The translations under genes were made by a program, and so were the position numbers. The notes beneath the pieces were generated by a model, which saw only the letters and a list, made by a program, of their open reading frames with translations, ran no database searches and was not told the origin of the DNA. Shown here in pieces: positions 1 to 7,534 of a stretch of DNA of 32,408 nucleotides. Source of the stretch: an uncultured Muribaculaceae bacterium (GTDB lineage: Bacteria; Bacteroidota; Bacteroidia; Bacteroidales; Muribaculaceae); assembly GCA_947176745.1 (NCBI GenBank), contig CAMWRV010000033.1, positions 1-32,408 on the forward strand. Reading direction: 5' to 3'. Every line of letters begins with the position of its first letter. Positions within the stretch are counted from its first letter, which is position 1.

Positions 1-222
1 CCTGTGCTGCTGCTCGACGACATCTTCGACAAGCTCGACGCCGACCGTGTGGGTCGCATCATAGCCGAAGTCAGCGGAAGCGACAATTTCGGCCAGATAT
101 TCATAACCGACACCAACCGCGAGCATCTTGACGAGACGCTGCGCGGCATACGTTCGGAAAGCCGCCTCTTCGAAGTCGAAGAGGGACGTTTCAGCGAGAT
201 AAAGGGATATGAAGAGACTTGA
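1..222 (+). CDS. recF: RecF recombination/repair ATPase, C-terminal end only (partial at window edge)
   Basis: Only the last 73 or so residues are visible; the frame is open back to base 1, so the start lies outside the window. The fragment holds LLLDDIFDKLD, the Walker B/D-loop segment of RecF SMC-like ATPases, followed by the C-terminal ITDTNREHLD region. RecF loads RecA at gapped DNA with RecO and RecR; recO is also in this window (22637) but not linked. The stop overlaps the start of the next gene by 14 bases, which suggests translational coupling. The identity rests on the Walker B stretch and the DUF721 neighbour, a common arrangement beside recF. The GTG at base 4 is an internal valine codon, not a start. 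Confidence 0.9.
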   Translation, partial: PVLLLDDIFDKLDADRVGRIIAEVSGSDNFGQIFITDTNREHLDETLRGIRSESRLFEVEEGRFSEIKGYEET

Positions 223-499
223 GCCGGAATCAATAGGCGACGTGCTGCGCCAGACCCTTCAGGACCAGGGGCTGACCGACAGGCTCTACGAGACCAGAGC
301 CGCGGCCATGTGGCCGTCGGTGGTCGGAGAGGAGATCGCGGCGCGTACCGGCCGTCCGGTCGTCAGCAAAGGGCTGATGACGGTCTATGTCCGCGCGGCC
401 GCACTGCGGCAGGAGCTCAACATGTGCCGCCCCATGCTGGTCAGACTGATCAACGAAGCCCTCGGGCGTCAGGTCATAACAGACATCAGATTCAAATAA
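209..499 (+). CDS. DUF721 / DciA-like protein
   Basis: A 96-residue protein of the DUF721 family. It has the usual shape: an N-terminal helix pair ending near a conserved W (AAAMWPSVVG), then a small beta-alpha segment with LRQEL around residue 66 (AAALRQELNMCR). DUF721 includes DciA, the ancestral loader or operator of the replicative helicase DnaB, and many copies sit next to recF. Its start lies inside the end of recF (14-base overlap), so both are probably translated from one message. A replication-initiation role is inferred from family and neighbour; no experiment on this family in Bacteroidetes is assumed. The length fits the short, single-domain version. Confidence 0.8.
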   Translation: MKRLEPESIGDVLRQTLQDQGLTDRLYETRAAAMWPSVVGEEIAARTGRPVVSKGLMTVYVRAAALRQELNMCRPMLVRLINEALGRQVITDIRFK

Positions 500-523
500 C
501 CGACACATACTTATACTTTAAAG

Positions 524-970
524 ATGAATCCAGACAAACTGCCCCCGCTGACGGAGTTCCGCCACTCGGTGCCGCTCCAGATAAGATTCAACGACATCGA
601 CATACTCGGACACCTCAACAATACGGTCTATTTCTCGTTTTTCGACACCGGAAAGGCTTACTTCTTCGAAAGCATAAGAAAGGGGGAGATAGACTGGAAG
701 AAGGTCGACTCGGTGATAGCCAACATAGACTGCGCCTATGTGGCCCCCATATTCTTCGGCGAGAAAATCGAGGTCAGAAGCCGCTGTGCGGGAGTCTCCG
801 ACAGGAGTTTCAGAGTCCAGCAGGTGATCGTCGAGACGGAGACGGGGCAGCTCAAGGCTGCCGCAGAGACGGTCATGGTCAGCTTTGACCCGGCTACACA
901 GAAATCGAAAGACCTGCCCGAAGAGTGGCGCAAGGCACTTGAGGAATCAATGGGCACGCACGATGCATGA
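524..970 (+). CDS. Acyl-CoA thioesterase, 4HBT (hotdog) family
   Basis: A 148-residue hotdog-fold protein. The segment RFNDIDILGHLNNTVYFSFF (about residues 23-42) is the signature of the FadM/YbgC-type 4-hydroxybenzoyl-CoA thioesterase family, whose conserved D and GH-NN positions form the active site at the dimer interface. Such enzymes hydrolyse acyl-CoA or acyl-ACP thioesters in the cytoplasm; the exact substrate cannot be read from sequence. It starts 24 bases after the DUF721 gene and its stop shares an ATGA with a possible start of the SIS gene, so it is probably in the same transcription unit. No signal peptide or fused domain is visible. Confidence 0.85.
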   Translation: MNPDKLPPLTEFRHSVPLQIRFNDIDILGHLNNTVYFSFFDTGKAYFFESIRKGEIDWKKVDSVIANIDCAYVAPIFFGEKIEVRSRCAGVSDRSFRVQQVIVETETGQLKAAAETVMVSFDPATQKSKDLPEEWRKALEESMGTHDA

Positions 971-1008
971 CTCACAACTACAGAACAATACACAAAAACA
1001 ATACCGAA

Positions 1009-1614
1009 ATGAAAGAGAACGTTAGCGACCTGATGCGCGATATTCTCCGCAAGGAGGCAGAAGCAGTGATGGCGATACCCGTGACAGACGGATATGGCGA
1101 GGCTGTCGATCTCATCGTGGAGCATGTGGCCGTAAGAGGAGGGAAACTGATCACCTCGGGCATGGGAAAGGCCGGCCAGATAGCGATGAATATCGCCACG
1201 ACATTCTGCTCGACCGGCACCCCCGCCATCTTCCTGCACCCCTCGGAGGCGCAGCACGGCGACCTGGGCATTATCCAGAAGAACGACATACTTCTCCTTC
1301 TCAGCAACAGCGGCAAGACACGCGAGATCGTGGAGCTTGTGGATCTTGCGAGAAATCTGAACCCCTCGATTCCGATCATTGTTATAACCGGAGACGGCGG
1401 GAGCATGCTCGCCAAGTCAGGAACCGTGGCTCTGCTCACAGGCGGAAGCCCGGAGGTATGCCCGTTGGGTCTGACCCCCACTACCTCGACCACCATGATG
1501 ACGGTGATGGGCGATGTGCTTGTGGTGGCCACAATGAAGGCTATAGGCTTCACAAAGGCGGAATATGCCAAGCGTCATCACGGAGGCTACCTCGGTGTCA
1601 AGTCGCGTCAGTGA
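1009..1614 (+). CDS. SIS-domain sugar-phosphate isomerase (KdsD/KpsF/GutQ-like, without CBS domains)
   Basis: A single SIS domain of about 201 residues. The line GKLITSGMGKAGQIAMNIA, then STGTPAIFLHPSEAQHGDLG and LLLLSNSGKTREI, matches the arabinose-5-phosphate isomerase group that makes D-arabinose 5-phosphate for Kdo synthesis. The tandem CBS domains found in full-length KpsF/KdsD are absent; the protein ends soon after the KRHHGG stretch. An upstream in-frame ATG at 967 overlaps the thioesterase stop and would add 14 polar residues. I prefer 1009 because homology to the family begins there and an A-rich stretch, typical of Bacteroidetes initiation regions, precedes it. A role in Kdo/lipopolysaccharide synthesis is inferred; another sugar phosphate remains possible. 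Confidence 0.8.
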   Translation: MKENVSDLMRDILRKEAEAVMAIPVTDGYGEAVDLIVEHVAVRGGKLITSGMGKAGQIAMNIATTFCSTGTPAIFLHPSEAQHGDLGIIQKNDILLLLSNSGKTREIVELVDLARNLNPSIPIIVITGDGGSMLAKSGTVALLTGGSPEVCPLGLTPTTSTTMMTVMGDVLVVATMKAIGFTKAEYAKRHHGGYLGVKSRQ

Positions 1615-1624
1615 CAGATGCTTG

Positions 1625-1664
1625 ATTGTCAGGATAAAATATAAATTGTCAGGATAAAATATAA
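1625..1664 (+). repeat. Perfect 20-bp tandem duplication in the leader of the TPR gene
   Basis: Two identical 20-bp units (1625-1644 and 1645-1664), each starting attgtcagg and ending ataa, lie head to tail immediately before the ATG at 1670. The first five bases of a third unit follow except for one base (ttgtt). The unit is AT-rich, unlike the surrounding coding DNA, and covers the expected translation initiation region. Confidence 0.9.
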
Positions 1665-1669
1665 TTGTT

Positions 1670-2575
1670 ATGACTATAAAGGAGATTCCCCTCAGACCAA
1701 AGGATCTTCCCGACGGAGAAGAAGCCGCCGCGGTCATGGAGGATGCCGCCGCAATCAGAGCAGAAGGCGCCGCACTCTTTGCCGAAGAGAAATATGACGA
1801 CGCGCTCGGGCGCGTAGTCGACGCGCTGCGCAGGCTGCGCGATTTTCCCGATTATGCCAACCGGGAGTTCCGGGCGTTTCTCGCCGTGTTGCTTTTTGAT
1901 CTCTCGGAGATACACTTCGCGCTCAAGGACTATCGCCAGAGCGAGAAAGAACTCGAGATGCTCTTCAAAGTGCTCGAACAGTTGCTGAAGGATGATCCGG
2001 AGCGCTTCGGTGCGTTCCATGTGCTTGCCATGGAGCTTTCGACCCGGATACTCCGCTCGCGCAAGAAGACACTCGAGCTCCTGGCCAAGCAGCAGATCAA
2101 CACCGGGGTGCTATACGAGAAGGTCAACGCCGGAGTGGCCGCCGCCACCGACAAGCTTGTGGAGTCGCTGCGCAAAGGGGCGGAGATGATGGCTCAGACA
2201 GGCGACTACCGTGGTGCGGTCCGGTTCTATATGGAGGCTATAAAGCTCGCAAAGAAACGAAGCGGACGTGTCGGCCGCCGCGAAGTCCGCATGACTGTCG
2301 ACATGGCTCGTGTCATGATGCACAGCCGCAACGAGGCCGCCCGCGCCAAGCGTCTGCTCACTGCAGTGCTTCCGCATGCCGTGTCGCTTGAGACTCTCGA
2401 ACTCGAACAGGAGATTCTGGGCATGATCGCGAAGATAGACGCCGATGTGGCTCATGAGCCGATGTGGCGCACTTTCCTTGAGAAGGTGCAGCGAACAGCG
2501 AAATCAAAACTGCGCAAGGGCAGGAAAGAGGAACAGGAAGAAACCAAAGAGGATGTCGACGATACTCAATACTGA
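1670..2575 (+). CDS. Tetratricopeptide-repeat-like protein upstream of ribH
   Basis: A 301-residue, almost entirely helical protein without signal peptide or membrane segment. Repeated helix-turn-helix pairs resemble TPR units, for example AEGAALFAEEKYDDALGRV (about 31-49), LSEIHFALKDYRQSEKELE, and MAQTGDYRGAVRFYMEAIKL (about 173-192). The last 25 residues are rich in K, E and R. A TPR gene directly before lumazine synthase is, from memory, a frequent order in Bacteroidales, but a direct role in riboflavin synthesis has not been shown. Its last 23 bases overlap the ribH start, so the two are probably coupled. It may act as a protein-protein scaffold; the partner is unknown. Confidence 0.7.
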   Translation: MTIKEIPLRPKDLPDGEEAAAVMEDAAAIRAEGAALFAEEKYDDALGRVVDALRRLRDFPDYANREFRAFLAVLLFDLSEIHFALKDYRQSEKELEMLFKVLEQLLKDDPERFGAFHVLAMELSTRILRSRKKTLELLAKQQINTGVLYEKVNAGVAAATDKLVESLRKGAEMMAQTGDYRGAVRFYMEAIKLAKKRSGRVGRREVRMTVDMARVMMHSRNEAARAKRLLTAVLPHAVSLETLELEQEILGMIAKIDADVAHEPMWRTFLEKVQRTAKSKLRKGRKEEQEETKEDVDDTQY

Positions 2576-3077
2576 CGGCGCCGTGCTGGAGATTCCGCGT
2601 CTCATGGACCCGGGAGAATTCAAATGCGCCATATTCACCGCCGAATGGAATCCGGCGGTGACCGACGCCCTGCGCGACGGGGCACTCGACGTGATGCGTA
2701 AGGCGGGTGTGGGCGAAGATTCCCTTTTCTGCCAGAGCGTGCCGGGCACAGTCGAGCTTGTCAATGCTGCGGCAATGGCTCTCAACTATATGCCCGACGT
2801 GAAGGCTGTGATCATAATCGGCTGCGTGATACGCGGCGACACTCCGCATTTCGACTATGTGTGCGACATAGTGTCGGAGGGTACAGCGCGGCTCAACGCT
2901 CTCGGCAAGGCACCCGTGATTTTCGGAGTGCTGACTGTCGACAACCAGCAGCAGGCTCTCGACCGCGCCGGCGGGGTTCTCGGCAACAAGGGTGCCGAGG
3001 CGGCGGTGGCGGCCATAAAGATGGCCAACCTGCACACCACAGCGGCCGGAATGCGCTACACTTCTTTCCGCAAGTAA
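2553..3077 (+). CDS. ribH: 6,7-dimethyl-8-ribityllumazine synthase
   Basis: Lumazine synthase condenses 5-amino-6-ribitylamino-uracil with 3,4-dihydroxy-2-butanone 4-phosphate, the penultimate step of riboflavin synthesis. The 174-residue product shows the family landmarks in order: FTAEWNPAVTDAL (pyrimidine pocket, W-N replacing the common F-N), VPGTVELVNAA, GCVIRGDTPHFDYV with the catalytic His, and FGVLTVDNQQQALDRAGG for phosphate binding. The chosen ATG at 2553 gives a normal length; the frame is open further upstream inside the TPR gene, but that extension has no family similarity. No other rib gene is in the window. A strong hairpin follows 17 bases after the stop. Confidence 0.95.
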   Translation: MSTILNTDGAVLEIPRLMDPGEFKCAIFTAEWNPAVTDALRDGALDVMRKAGVGEDSLFCQSVPGTVELVNAAAMALNYMPDVKAVIIIGCVIRGDTPHFDYVCDIVSEGTARLNALGKAPVIFGVLTVDNQQQALDRAGGVLGNKGAEAAVAAIKMANLHTTAAGMRYTSFRK

Positions 3078-3094
3078 CGCGGATCAAATCATAC

Positions 3095-3135
3095 TGACAG
3101 GAGGGGACGGATCAGCGATCCGTCCCCTCCTGTCA
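3095..3135. terminator. Bidirectional intrinsic terminator between convergent ribH and slyD-like gene
   Basis: Perfect 19-bp inverted repeat (3095-3113 with 3117-3135) and a 3-base loop, centred between two convergent stop codons. There is no long T-run on either side, so it may act as a strong RNA-stabilising hairpin as much as a classical terminator. Confidence 0.8.
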
Positions 3136-3145
3136 TATCCTGTCA

Positions 3146-3712
3146 TCAGTGGCATCCTCCGCAACCGCAGGAGCTTTCTCCCTCGTTGTCGCCGCAGGAG
3201 CCACCGCTGCATCCTCCGCAACCGCCTCCGCATCCCTGCGCCGGAGTCAGTTCCTCGGGAGTGGCTTCGCGGACGGTCTCGACCTTGCCGTCATAGCGGA
3301 CAGTCTTGCCGGCGAACGGATGATTGAAGTCCATCTTCACCTTGTCGCCGATCTCAAGCACTGTGCCTGCGATTCGGTATCCCTCGGCAGTCATCATCGG
3401 AAGGACTGCCCCTACCTTCACCTCCTCGGCAAGTTCGCCGTCGCGAGTGAAAATGGAGCGGTCAAGTTCCATTACATCCTCGGGATGGCGCTCGCCGAAA
3501 GCGGCCGCGGGGGGAAGAGTCACGCCGAATCTGTCGCCGGCCTTCAGATCCTGCATGGCCGCGATAAGACCGGGAACAACCTCGTGAGAGACACCGTAGA
3601 CCATCACGTCGGGATGGCGTTCGGGAGTTTCGAACAGCAGTGAGCCGTCGGCGTCGTCAAAAAGTTTATAGGAGTACTCGACATACATGCCGGGTCCGAC
3701 TTTCTTTTCCAT
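3146..3712 (-). CDS. slyD: SlyD-like FKBP-type peptidyl-prolyl isomerase with Cys/Gly-rich metal-binding tail
   Basis: A 188-residue FKBP-type cis-trans prolyl isomerase of the SlyD group. The N-terminal part has the FKBP half (YSYKLFDDADGSLLFET), the inserted chaperone flap (PEDVMELDRSIF), and the return strand DKVKMDFNHPFAGKTV. The last 30 or so residues carry seven Cys and a terminal His in a Gly-rich context, like the nickel/zinc-binding tail of SlyD. The start at 3712 (MEKKVGPGMYVEYSYKLF) fits the family; the upstream open frame is an extension without similarity. It lies 70 bases after the DUF4919 gene and may be the last gene of the rsh operon or be expressed on its own. Cytoplasmic. 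Confidence 0.9.
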   Translation of the reverse strand: MEKKVGPGMYVEYSYKLFDDADGSLLFETPERHPDVMVYGVSHEVVPGLIAAMQDLKAGDRFGVTLPPAAAFGERHPEDVMELDRSIFTRDGELAEEVKVGAVLPMMTAEGYRIAGTVLEIGDKVKMDFNHPFAGKTVRYDGKVETVREATPEELTPAQGCGGGCGGCSGGSCGDNEGESSCGCGGCH

Positions 3713-3782
3713 ATTGTGTAAAAGGGTTATTTGGGTTATTGAGTCTTTATTATTCAGTTTTGAGGGAGAGAGAGAAGAATCG

Positions 3783-4862
3783 TCATTCGGCGGGAATGTC
3801 GTCAGGGTCGGTCTCCTCATGGAGGGGAGCCTCCGGATCGGGCATCAGGCTTCCGTCGGTGGCGGCGTGAATGTCTTCGGGATGCTTCAGTTCGTACTGC
3901 TGCTGCGGCACGATGACGTTGAAGTAGAATCCTTTGGCCGACTTGTCGCGCTTGCGTGTGTCGGACTCGTCGGGGCGGACGGTCAGATAATCGTAGCCCG
4001 GTTCGATATACTGTGCGTCGGTGGCCTCGTAGCCGAGAAGCTGCACCATGTCGTATTCATGTTCCGGATACATGACATACCACGCATTCTCGACCGAATC
4101 GCCGGTTCCGGTGCTCTTTATGGCACCCAGCAGGTGTTCGAGGCGGTATTCCCATATCTTGGCGCGCATGTCTTTGCGCTTTTCCTTGAGCACGTGCACA
4201 AGAAATGACATCTGGCGAAGATCGAAGGGATTGTCTTCCAGAGCGAGCTGGGCGTATTTCGTGATGGTGTCGATCTCCTCCTTGGTGTGCGAAGGTTTGC
4301 TGCGCAGGGCGTCGGTCATGCTCGAATAGGGGGAGACACGATAGGGGTCGAAGTCTTCCTGAAACATGTAGCCGAGATAGAAATTGCGGAACTCTTCGGG
4401 AGTCATCGTGGTGTCGTTGACCTCATATTTCTTTTTGAGCTTCGGAAAATAGAACTTGCTCGACGGATCGAGAGTGACGCGGCGTATCTCGTCAAGGTCG
4501 GGTTTCTCGACGACTATCTTGCGTTTGCTGTCGGTTTTTGCGGCAGAGCCAACCGTGGACAGAGCGGAAGCGGCGGCTTCATTCTGAACGGGAGCAGCAC
4601 TCTTCTGTGCGGCTGTGCTTCGGGAGCTCGATGCCGAGGTCTTTGCGGCGGTGGATTTCTTTTTTGCGGCAGTGGTTTTGGTTGCGGTCTTCTTCTTTGT
4701 GGTTGTCTTTTTCTTCGCCGTTGTCTTTTTCCGGGCGGACGAGGCGGTGCGCGAGGCCTGGGCCGAAGTCTGAGCCGGAGCGGCGAAAGACACGATAGGT
4801 GATGCCGAAGTCAGTATGGCTGCGACAAGAATAACGATTATGCGGAGTGAACTTGATTTCAT
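3783..4862 (-). CDS. Exported DUF4919-type protein with Lys/Thr/Ala-rich low-complexity N-terminal region
   Basis: A 359-residue protein starting with a clear signal peptide (MKSSSLRIIVILVAAILTSA, cleavage probably near SFA-AP at about 27-28). Residues about 40-95 are a low-complexity run of Lys, Thr, Ala and Ser (RKKTTAKKKTTTKKK is typical). The C-terminal two thirds has the DUF4919 pattern TPEEFRNFYLGYMFQEDFDPY, a Bacteroidetes family of unknown function. The start overlaps the stop of the upstream membrane-protein gene by ATGA. No catalytic motif or second membrane segment is visible. The likely location is the periplasm or outer membrane; the basic tract may bind DNA, polyanionic cell-surface polymers or peptidoglycan (inference). 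Confidence 0.75.
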   Translation of the reverse strand: MKSSSLRIIVILVAAILTSASPIVSFAAPAQTSAQASRTASSARKKTTAKKKTTTKKKTATKTTAAKKKSTAAKTSASSSRSTAAQKSAAPVQNEAAASALSTVGSAAKTDSKRKIVVEKPDLDEIRRVTLDPSSKFYFPKLKKKYEVNDTTMTPEEFRNFYLGYMFQEDFDPYRVSPYSSMTDALRSKPSHTKEEIDTITKYAQLALEDNPFDLRQMSFLVHVLKEKRKDMRAKIWEYRLEHLLGAIKSTGTGDSVENAWYVMYPEHEYDMVQLLGYEATDAQYIEPGYDYLTVRPDESDTRKRDKSAKGFYFNVIVPQQQYELKHPEDIHAATDGSLMPDPEAPLHEETDPDDIPAE

Positions 4863-5401
4863 AGACCGTTGACGTTTTTGACTGCAATCAGGAGCACAAG
4901 AGCCACACCTGCCATCATAAGCGATATGGCAGCCGGGAAACCCTTGGCGAGCAGGTATTTGAAGAAATTGCCTGAGCCGGGACGCACAGGACGTCCGTCG
5001 GGAGTGTTGGTATATAGCAGGAATCCGAGCAGGATTCCTGCGGCGACGGCAAGAACCATCACGGCATAGCGCATCGGAAGCCCTGATGAGACGGAGAAAC
5101 CGAGCAGCCCGAGCGCGAGTCCGGTTATTCCGCCGCCGATGATGAAAGTCATGCCGCGAGTCTGCCGCCGCACTGCCTCGGGCTGCATGGCGGTGGCGAA
5201 TGTCACCACGAGAGTCATGCAGAGCCATCCGGTCAGGATGGTGGAGTTGAGCGGCAGAAGAGGGAAACCGTTTTCCGATACGAACGAAAGCAGGAGCAGA
5301 GCCAGAAATGAGAGCGCCGGAGCGGCTGTCTGCCGTCCGTACAGGCAGAAGAGCGACCCGGCCCACAGAAGGATGCACAATATTATCAGAAAAACGGTCA
5401 T
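4859..5401 (-). CDS. Polytopic inner-membrane protein of unknown function
   Basis: A 180-residue hydrophobic protein with about six predicted membrane helices (roughly residues 3-20, 28-45, 55-72, 84-102, 110-130 and 153-173) joined by short loops. I do not recognise the family. It lies between the PgpH-like gene (54-base gap) and the DUF4919 gene (4-base overlap), so it is probably co-expressed with both. A TAnnTTTG match on the minus strand at 5437-5444 could provide an internal promoter, but no partner -33 element is visible. No charged active-site pattern stands out. Confidence 0.7.
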   Translation of the reverse strand: MTVFLIILCILLWAGSLFCLYGRQTAAPALSFLALLLLSFVSENGFPLLPLNSTILTGWLCMTLVVTFATAMQPEAVRRQTRGMTFIIGGGITGLALGLLGFSVSSGLPMRYAVMVLAVAAGILLGFLLYTNTPDGRPVRPGSGNFFKYLLAKGFPAAISLMMAGVALVLLIAVKNVNGL

Positions 5402-5455
5402 ATACGCGAAGCTTTATTTTTAAACGTCTGAGATGTCAAAAATATTTTCAGACTC

Positions 5456-7534
5456 TCAGCGCATGGTCTGGGTGATGCCTGCATTTCTCAGTTCGGGATA
5501 AGCCACGCGCGAGTGATAGATAGTGGATAGCCGCTTCTTGAACGTATTCTTTATTGTCAGTATGTCGCGGAAAGATATCGGAGACTCGTTGAAAAGGCCC
5601 TCCTTCTCCTGTCCGTCGATGATCTTGTCGACAAGCGCGCCTATTGCGTCGGGAGTGTATTCGGGCAGACTTCTTGAAGCAGCCTCCACCGAGTCTGCCA
5701 TCATGAGAATGGCGGTCTCGCGGCTCTGCGGGTTCGGTCCCGGGTATGTGAATTTCGAGCGGTCAACGGTTCCTTCGGGATTTTCGTTGACAGCTGTATT
5801 GTAGAAGAAGCGGGCCACGGAGCGGCCGTGGTGCTCGGATATGAACATGCGGATCACTTCCGGCAGTTTCTCTCGCTGGGCGATGCTCAGACCCGATGTG
5901 ACATGCGATATGATCTTGTGTGCGCTTGTCTCCGGGTTGAGTCCTGTGTGAGGGTTGACGCCATGCTGGTTTTCGGTGAAGAAGATGGGGCCGTCGAGTT
6001 TGCCGATGTCGTGGTAAAGAGCACCGGTGCGGACAAGCTGTGTGTTGGCGCCTATGGCGCGGGCAGCCTCGGCGGCGAGAGTCGAGACCTGCATGGAGTG
6101 CTGGAAAGTGCCGGGAGCCTCCTCGGCGAGACGGCGAAGCAGCGGGTTGTTGATGTCGGAAAGCTCGACAAGGGTCACAGTTGAGGTGAATCCGTAGATT
6201 TTCTCTATGATGAGAATGAGGAAATATGCGAACGAGAGCACCACGGCGTTTATGGCGAAAGCTCCGATTATATGCCAGTCGAAAGCCGCGAGAGTTCCGT
6301 CTGTGACAAGGCTTGATATGACATATGACAGCACATAGCCGCAGAATGTGTAAAGAGCCGTCAGCAGCAGCTGCGACCTCCGTTCGAGCGTTTTTATGGA
6401 GAATGCCGCGCTCAGACCGGCGGTAAGTTCCATGAAAATGAACTGGAACGGGAAGACTGCCACAAGTGCCGATATCATCACGCTTACAAGCAGCGAGAAT
6501 ATTGCGGTGCGCGAATCGAAGAAGACGAGAATCACAAGCGGAATCGCCGCGAACGGCACGAAGTAGATGCCGTTGCCGACATATTCGAACATGAGGATTG
6601 CGAAGATGACGAAGGCTGTGATGAACGATATGAGAAACACCATGTTCTTGGGTGAACTCAGAAACCGGCTTCTGAAGATGCGCAGAAACGCGTAAAGGGC
6701 GATGAAGCAAAGGAGAAGATACATGGCCTGCCCGACGAGGAAATATGAAGTCTTGTTGTCTTCATGATGATTTCGGTCGGCAATCTCCATGTATGTGTTG
6801 AGATTCGTGAATATCTGCGGGGTGACGATCTCTCCGCGGTCCACGATGCGCTGGCCTTTCTTGATGACACCGAGCGCGGCGTTGACTGACAGATATTCCT
6901 GGCCGCGAAATTTTTTGTCGGCCACCGAGTCTATGACGATATTCGGGATCAGTACGGCTCCGAGCATATGCGCCACCTCGTTGTCGAGAGTTTCCGAGGC
7001 CTGCGGCCCCGACATGCCGGAATGATAGACCGAATCTATATACTGGAACGCCTTGGGCGGCGAAAGCATCTCGCGGGCATCGATTGTCTGGACAGCGTTG
7101 GCTCCGTTTTCCACATCGGCCACCCTCAGGTGTCCGTGCGCGCCGCCGTGAATCAGGTCGTAGACCTTCGGGTCGACAATTCCGTAGCTGTAAGCCCGGG
7201 TGAGCAGTTCGGTGAGCCGGGCGGCGCGCGCAGCCGGAAGCTTCGATGCGATCGCCTTGCGGAACCGTTCGATGTTGGTCTGGCTGACCGAAGCGTCACG
7301 GCGCACAAACGGCACGAAAGCGCGGTCTATGCTGTCGCGCATCTGTCTGGCCGATGCCGAGTCGCGAAGGATCGGCATGTCGAAGTCGGCAGTGAGCAGC
7401 TGGTATCGCCACGGCTGGTTGAGCTCGTAGTTGTACGACTGTCGGTCGTCGTGAGGCAGTAGCAGCAGAATGAGAGTTATGGCTGCCGCCACAAGCCCGA
7501 GATTTATGAATATCGGTCTGAGATTTGATTTCAT
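5456..7534 (-). CDS. pgpH: 7TM-HD phosphodiesterase, PgpH-like (probable c-di-AMP hydrolase)
   Basis: A 692-residue membrane enzyme. Residues about 9-27 are an N-terminal membrane anchor, then an extracytoplasmic 7TMR-HDED domain to about 290, seven membrane helices to about 475, and a cytoplasmic HD domain. The HD part shows EEAPGTFQHSMQVSTLAAEA, then GALYHDIGKLDGPIFFTENQ with the metal-binding HD pair, ISEHHG, and a later MADSVEAASRS aspartate. This architecture is PgpH, which hydrolyses cyclic di-AMP. The start at 7534 is supported by the anchor helix and by a 4-base ATGA overlap with the rsh stop. ppGpp inhibition of PgpH-type enzymes is established in Firmicutes; whether it applies here is inference. 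Confidence 0.88.
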   Translation of the reverse strand: MKSNLRPIFINLGLVAAAITLILLLLPHDDRQSYNYELNQPWRYQLLTADFDMPILRDSASARQMRDSIDRAFVPFVRRDASVSQTNIERFRKAIASKLPAARAARLTELLTRAYSYGIVDPKVYDLIHGGAHGHLRVADVENGANAVQTIDAREMLSPPKAFQYIDSVYHSGMSGPQASETLDNEVAHMLGAVLIPNIVIDSVADKKFRGQEYLSVNAALGVIKKGQRIVDRGEIVTPQIFTNLNTYMEIADRNHHEDNKTSYFLVGQAMYLLLCFIALYAFLRIFRSRFLSSPKNMVFLISFITAFVIFAILMFEYVGNGIYFVPFAAIPLVILVFFDSRTAIFSLLVSVMISALVAVFPFQFIFMELTAGLSAAFSIKTLERRSQLLLTALYTFCGYVLSYVISSLVTDGTLAAFDWHIIGAFAINAVVLSFAYFLILIIEKIYGFTSTVTLVELSDINNPLLRRLAEEAPGTFQHSMQVSTLAAEAARAIGANTQLVRTGALYHDIGKLDGPIFFTENQHGVNPHTGLNPETSAHKIISHVTSGLSIAQREKLPEVIRMFISEHHGRSVARFFYNTAVNENPEGTVDRSKFTYPGPNPQSRETAILMMADSVEAASRSLPEYTPDAIGALVDKIIDGQEKEGLFNESPISFRDILTIKNTFKKRLSTIYHSRVAYPELRNAGITQTMR

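Noticed and set aside
2445..2552. Upstream extension of ribH inside the TPR gene
   Set aside because: Adds 36 residues without similarity; 2553 gives a normal lumazine synthase.
5437..5444. Promoter for the membrane-protein gene at 5401
   Set aside because: Perfect -7 match but no -33 partner at usual spacing, and it lies just after the pgpH stop within an apparent operon; kept only as a note.
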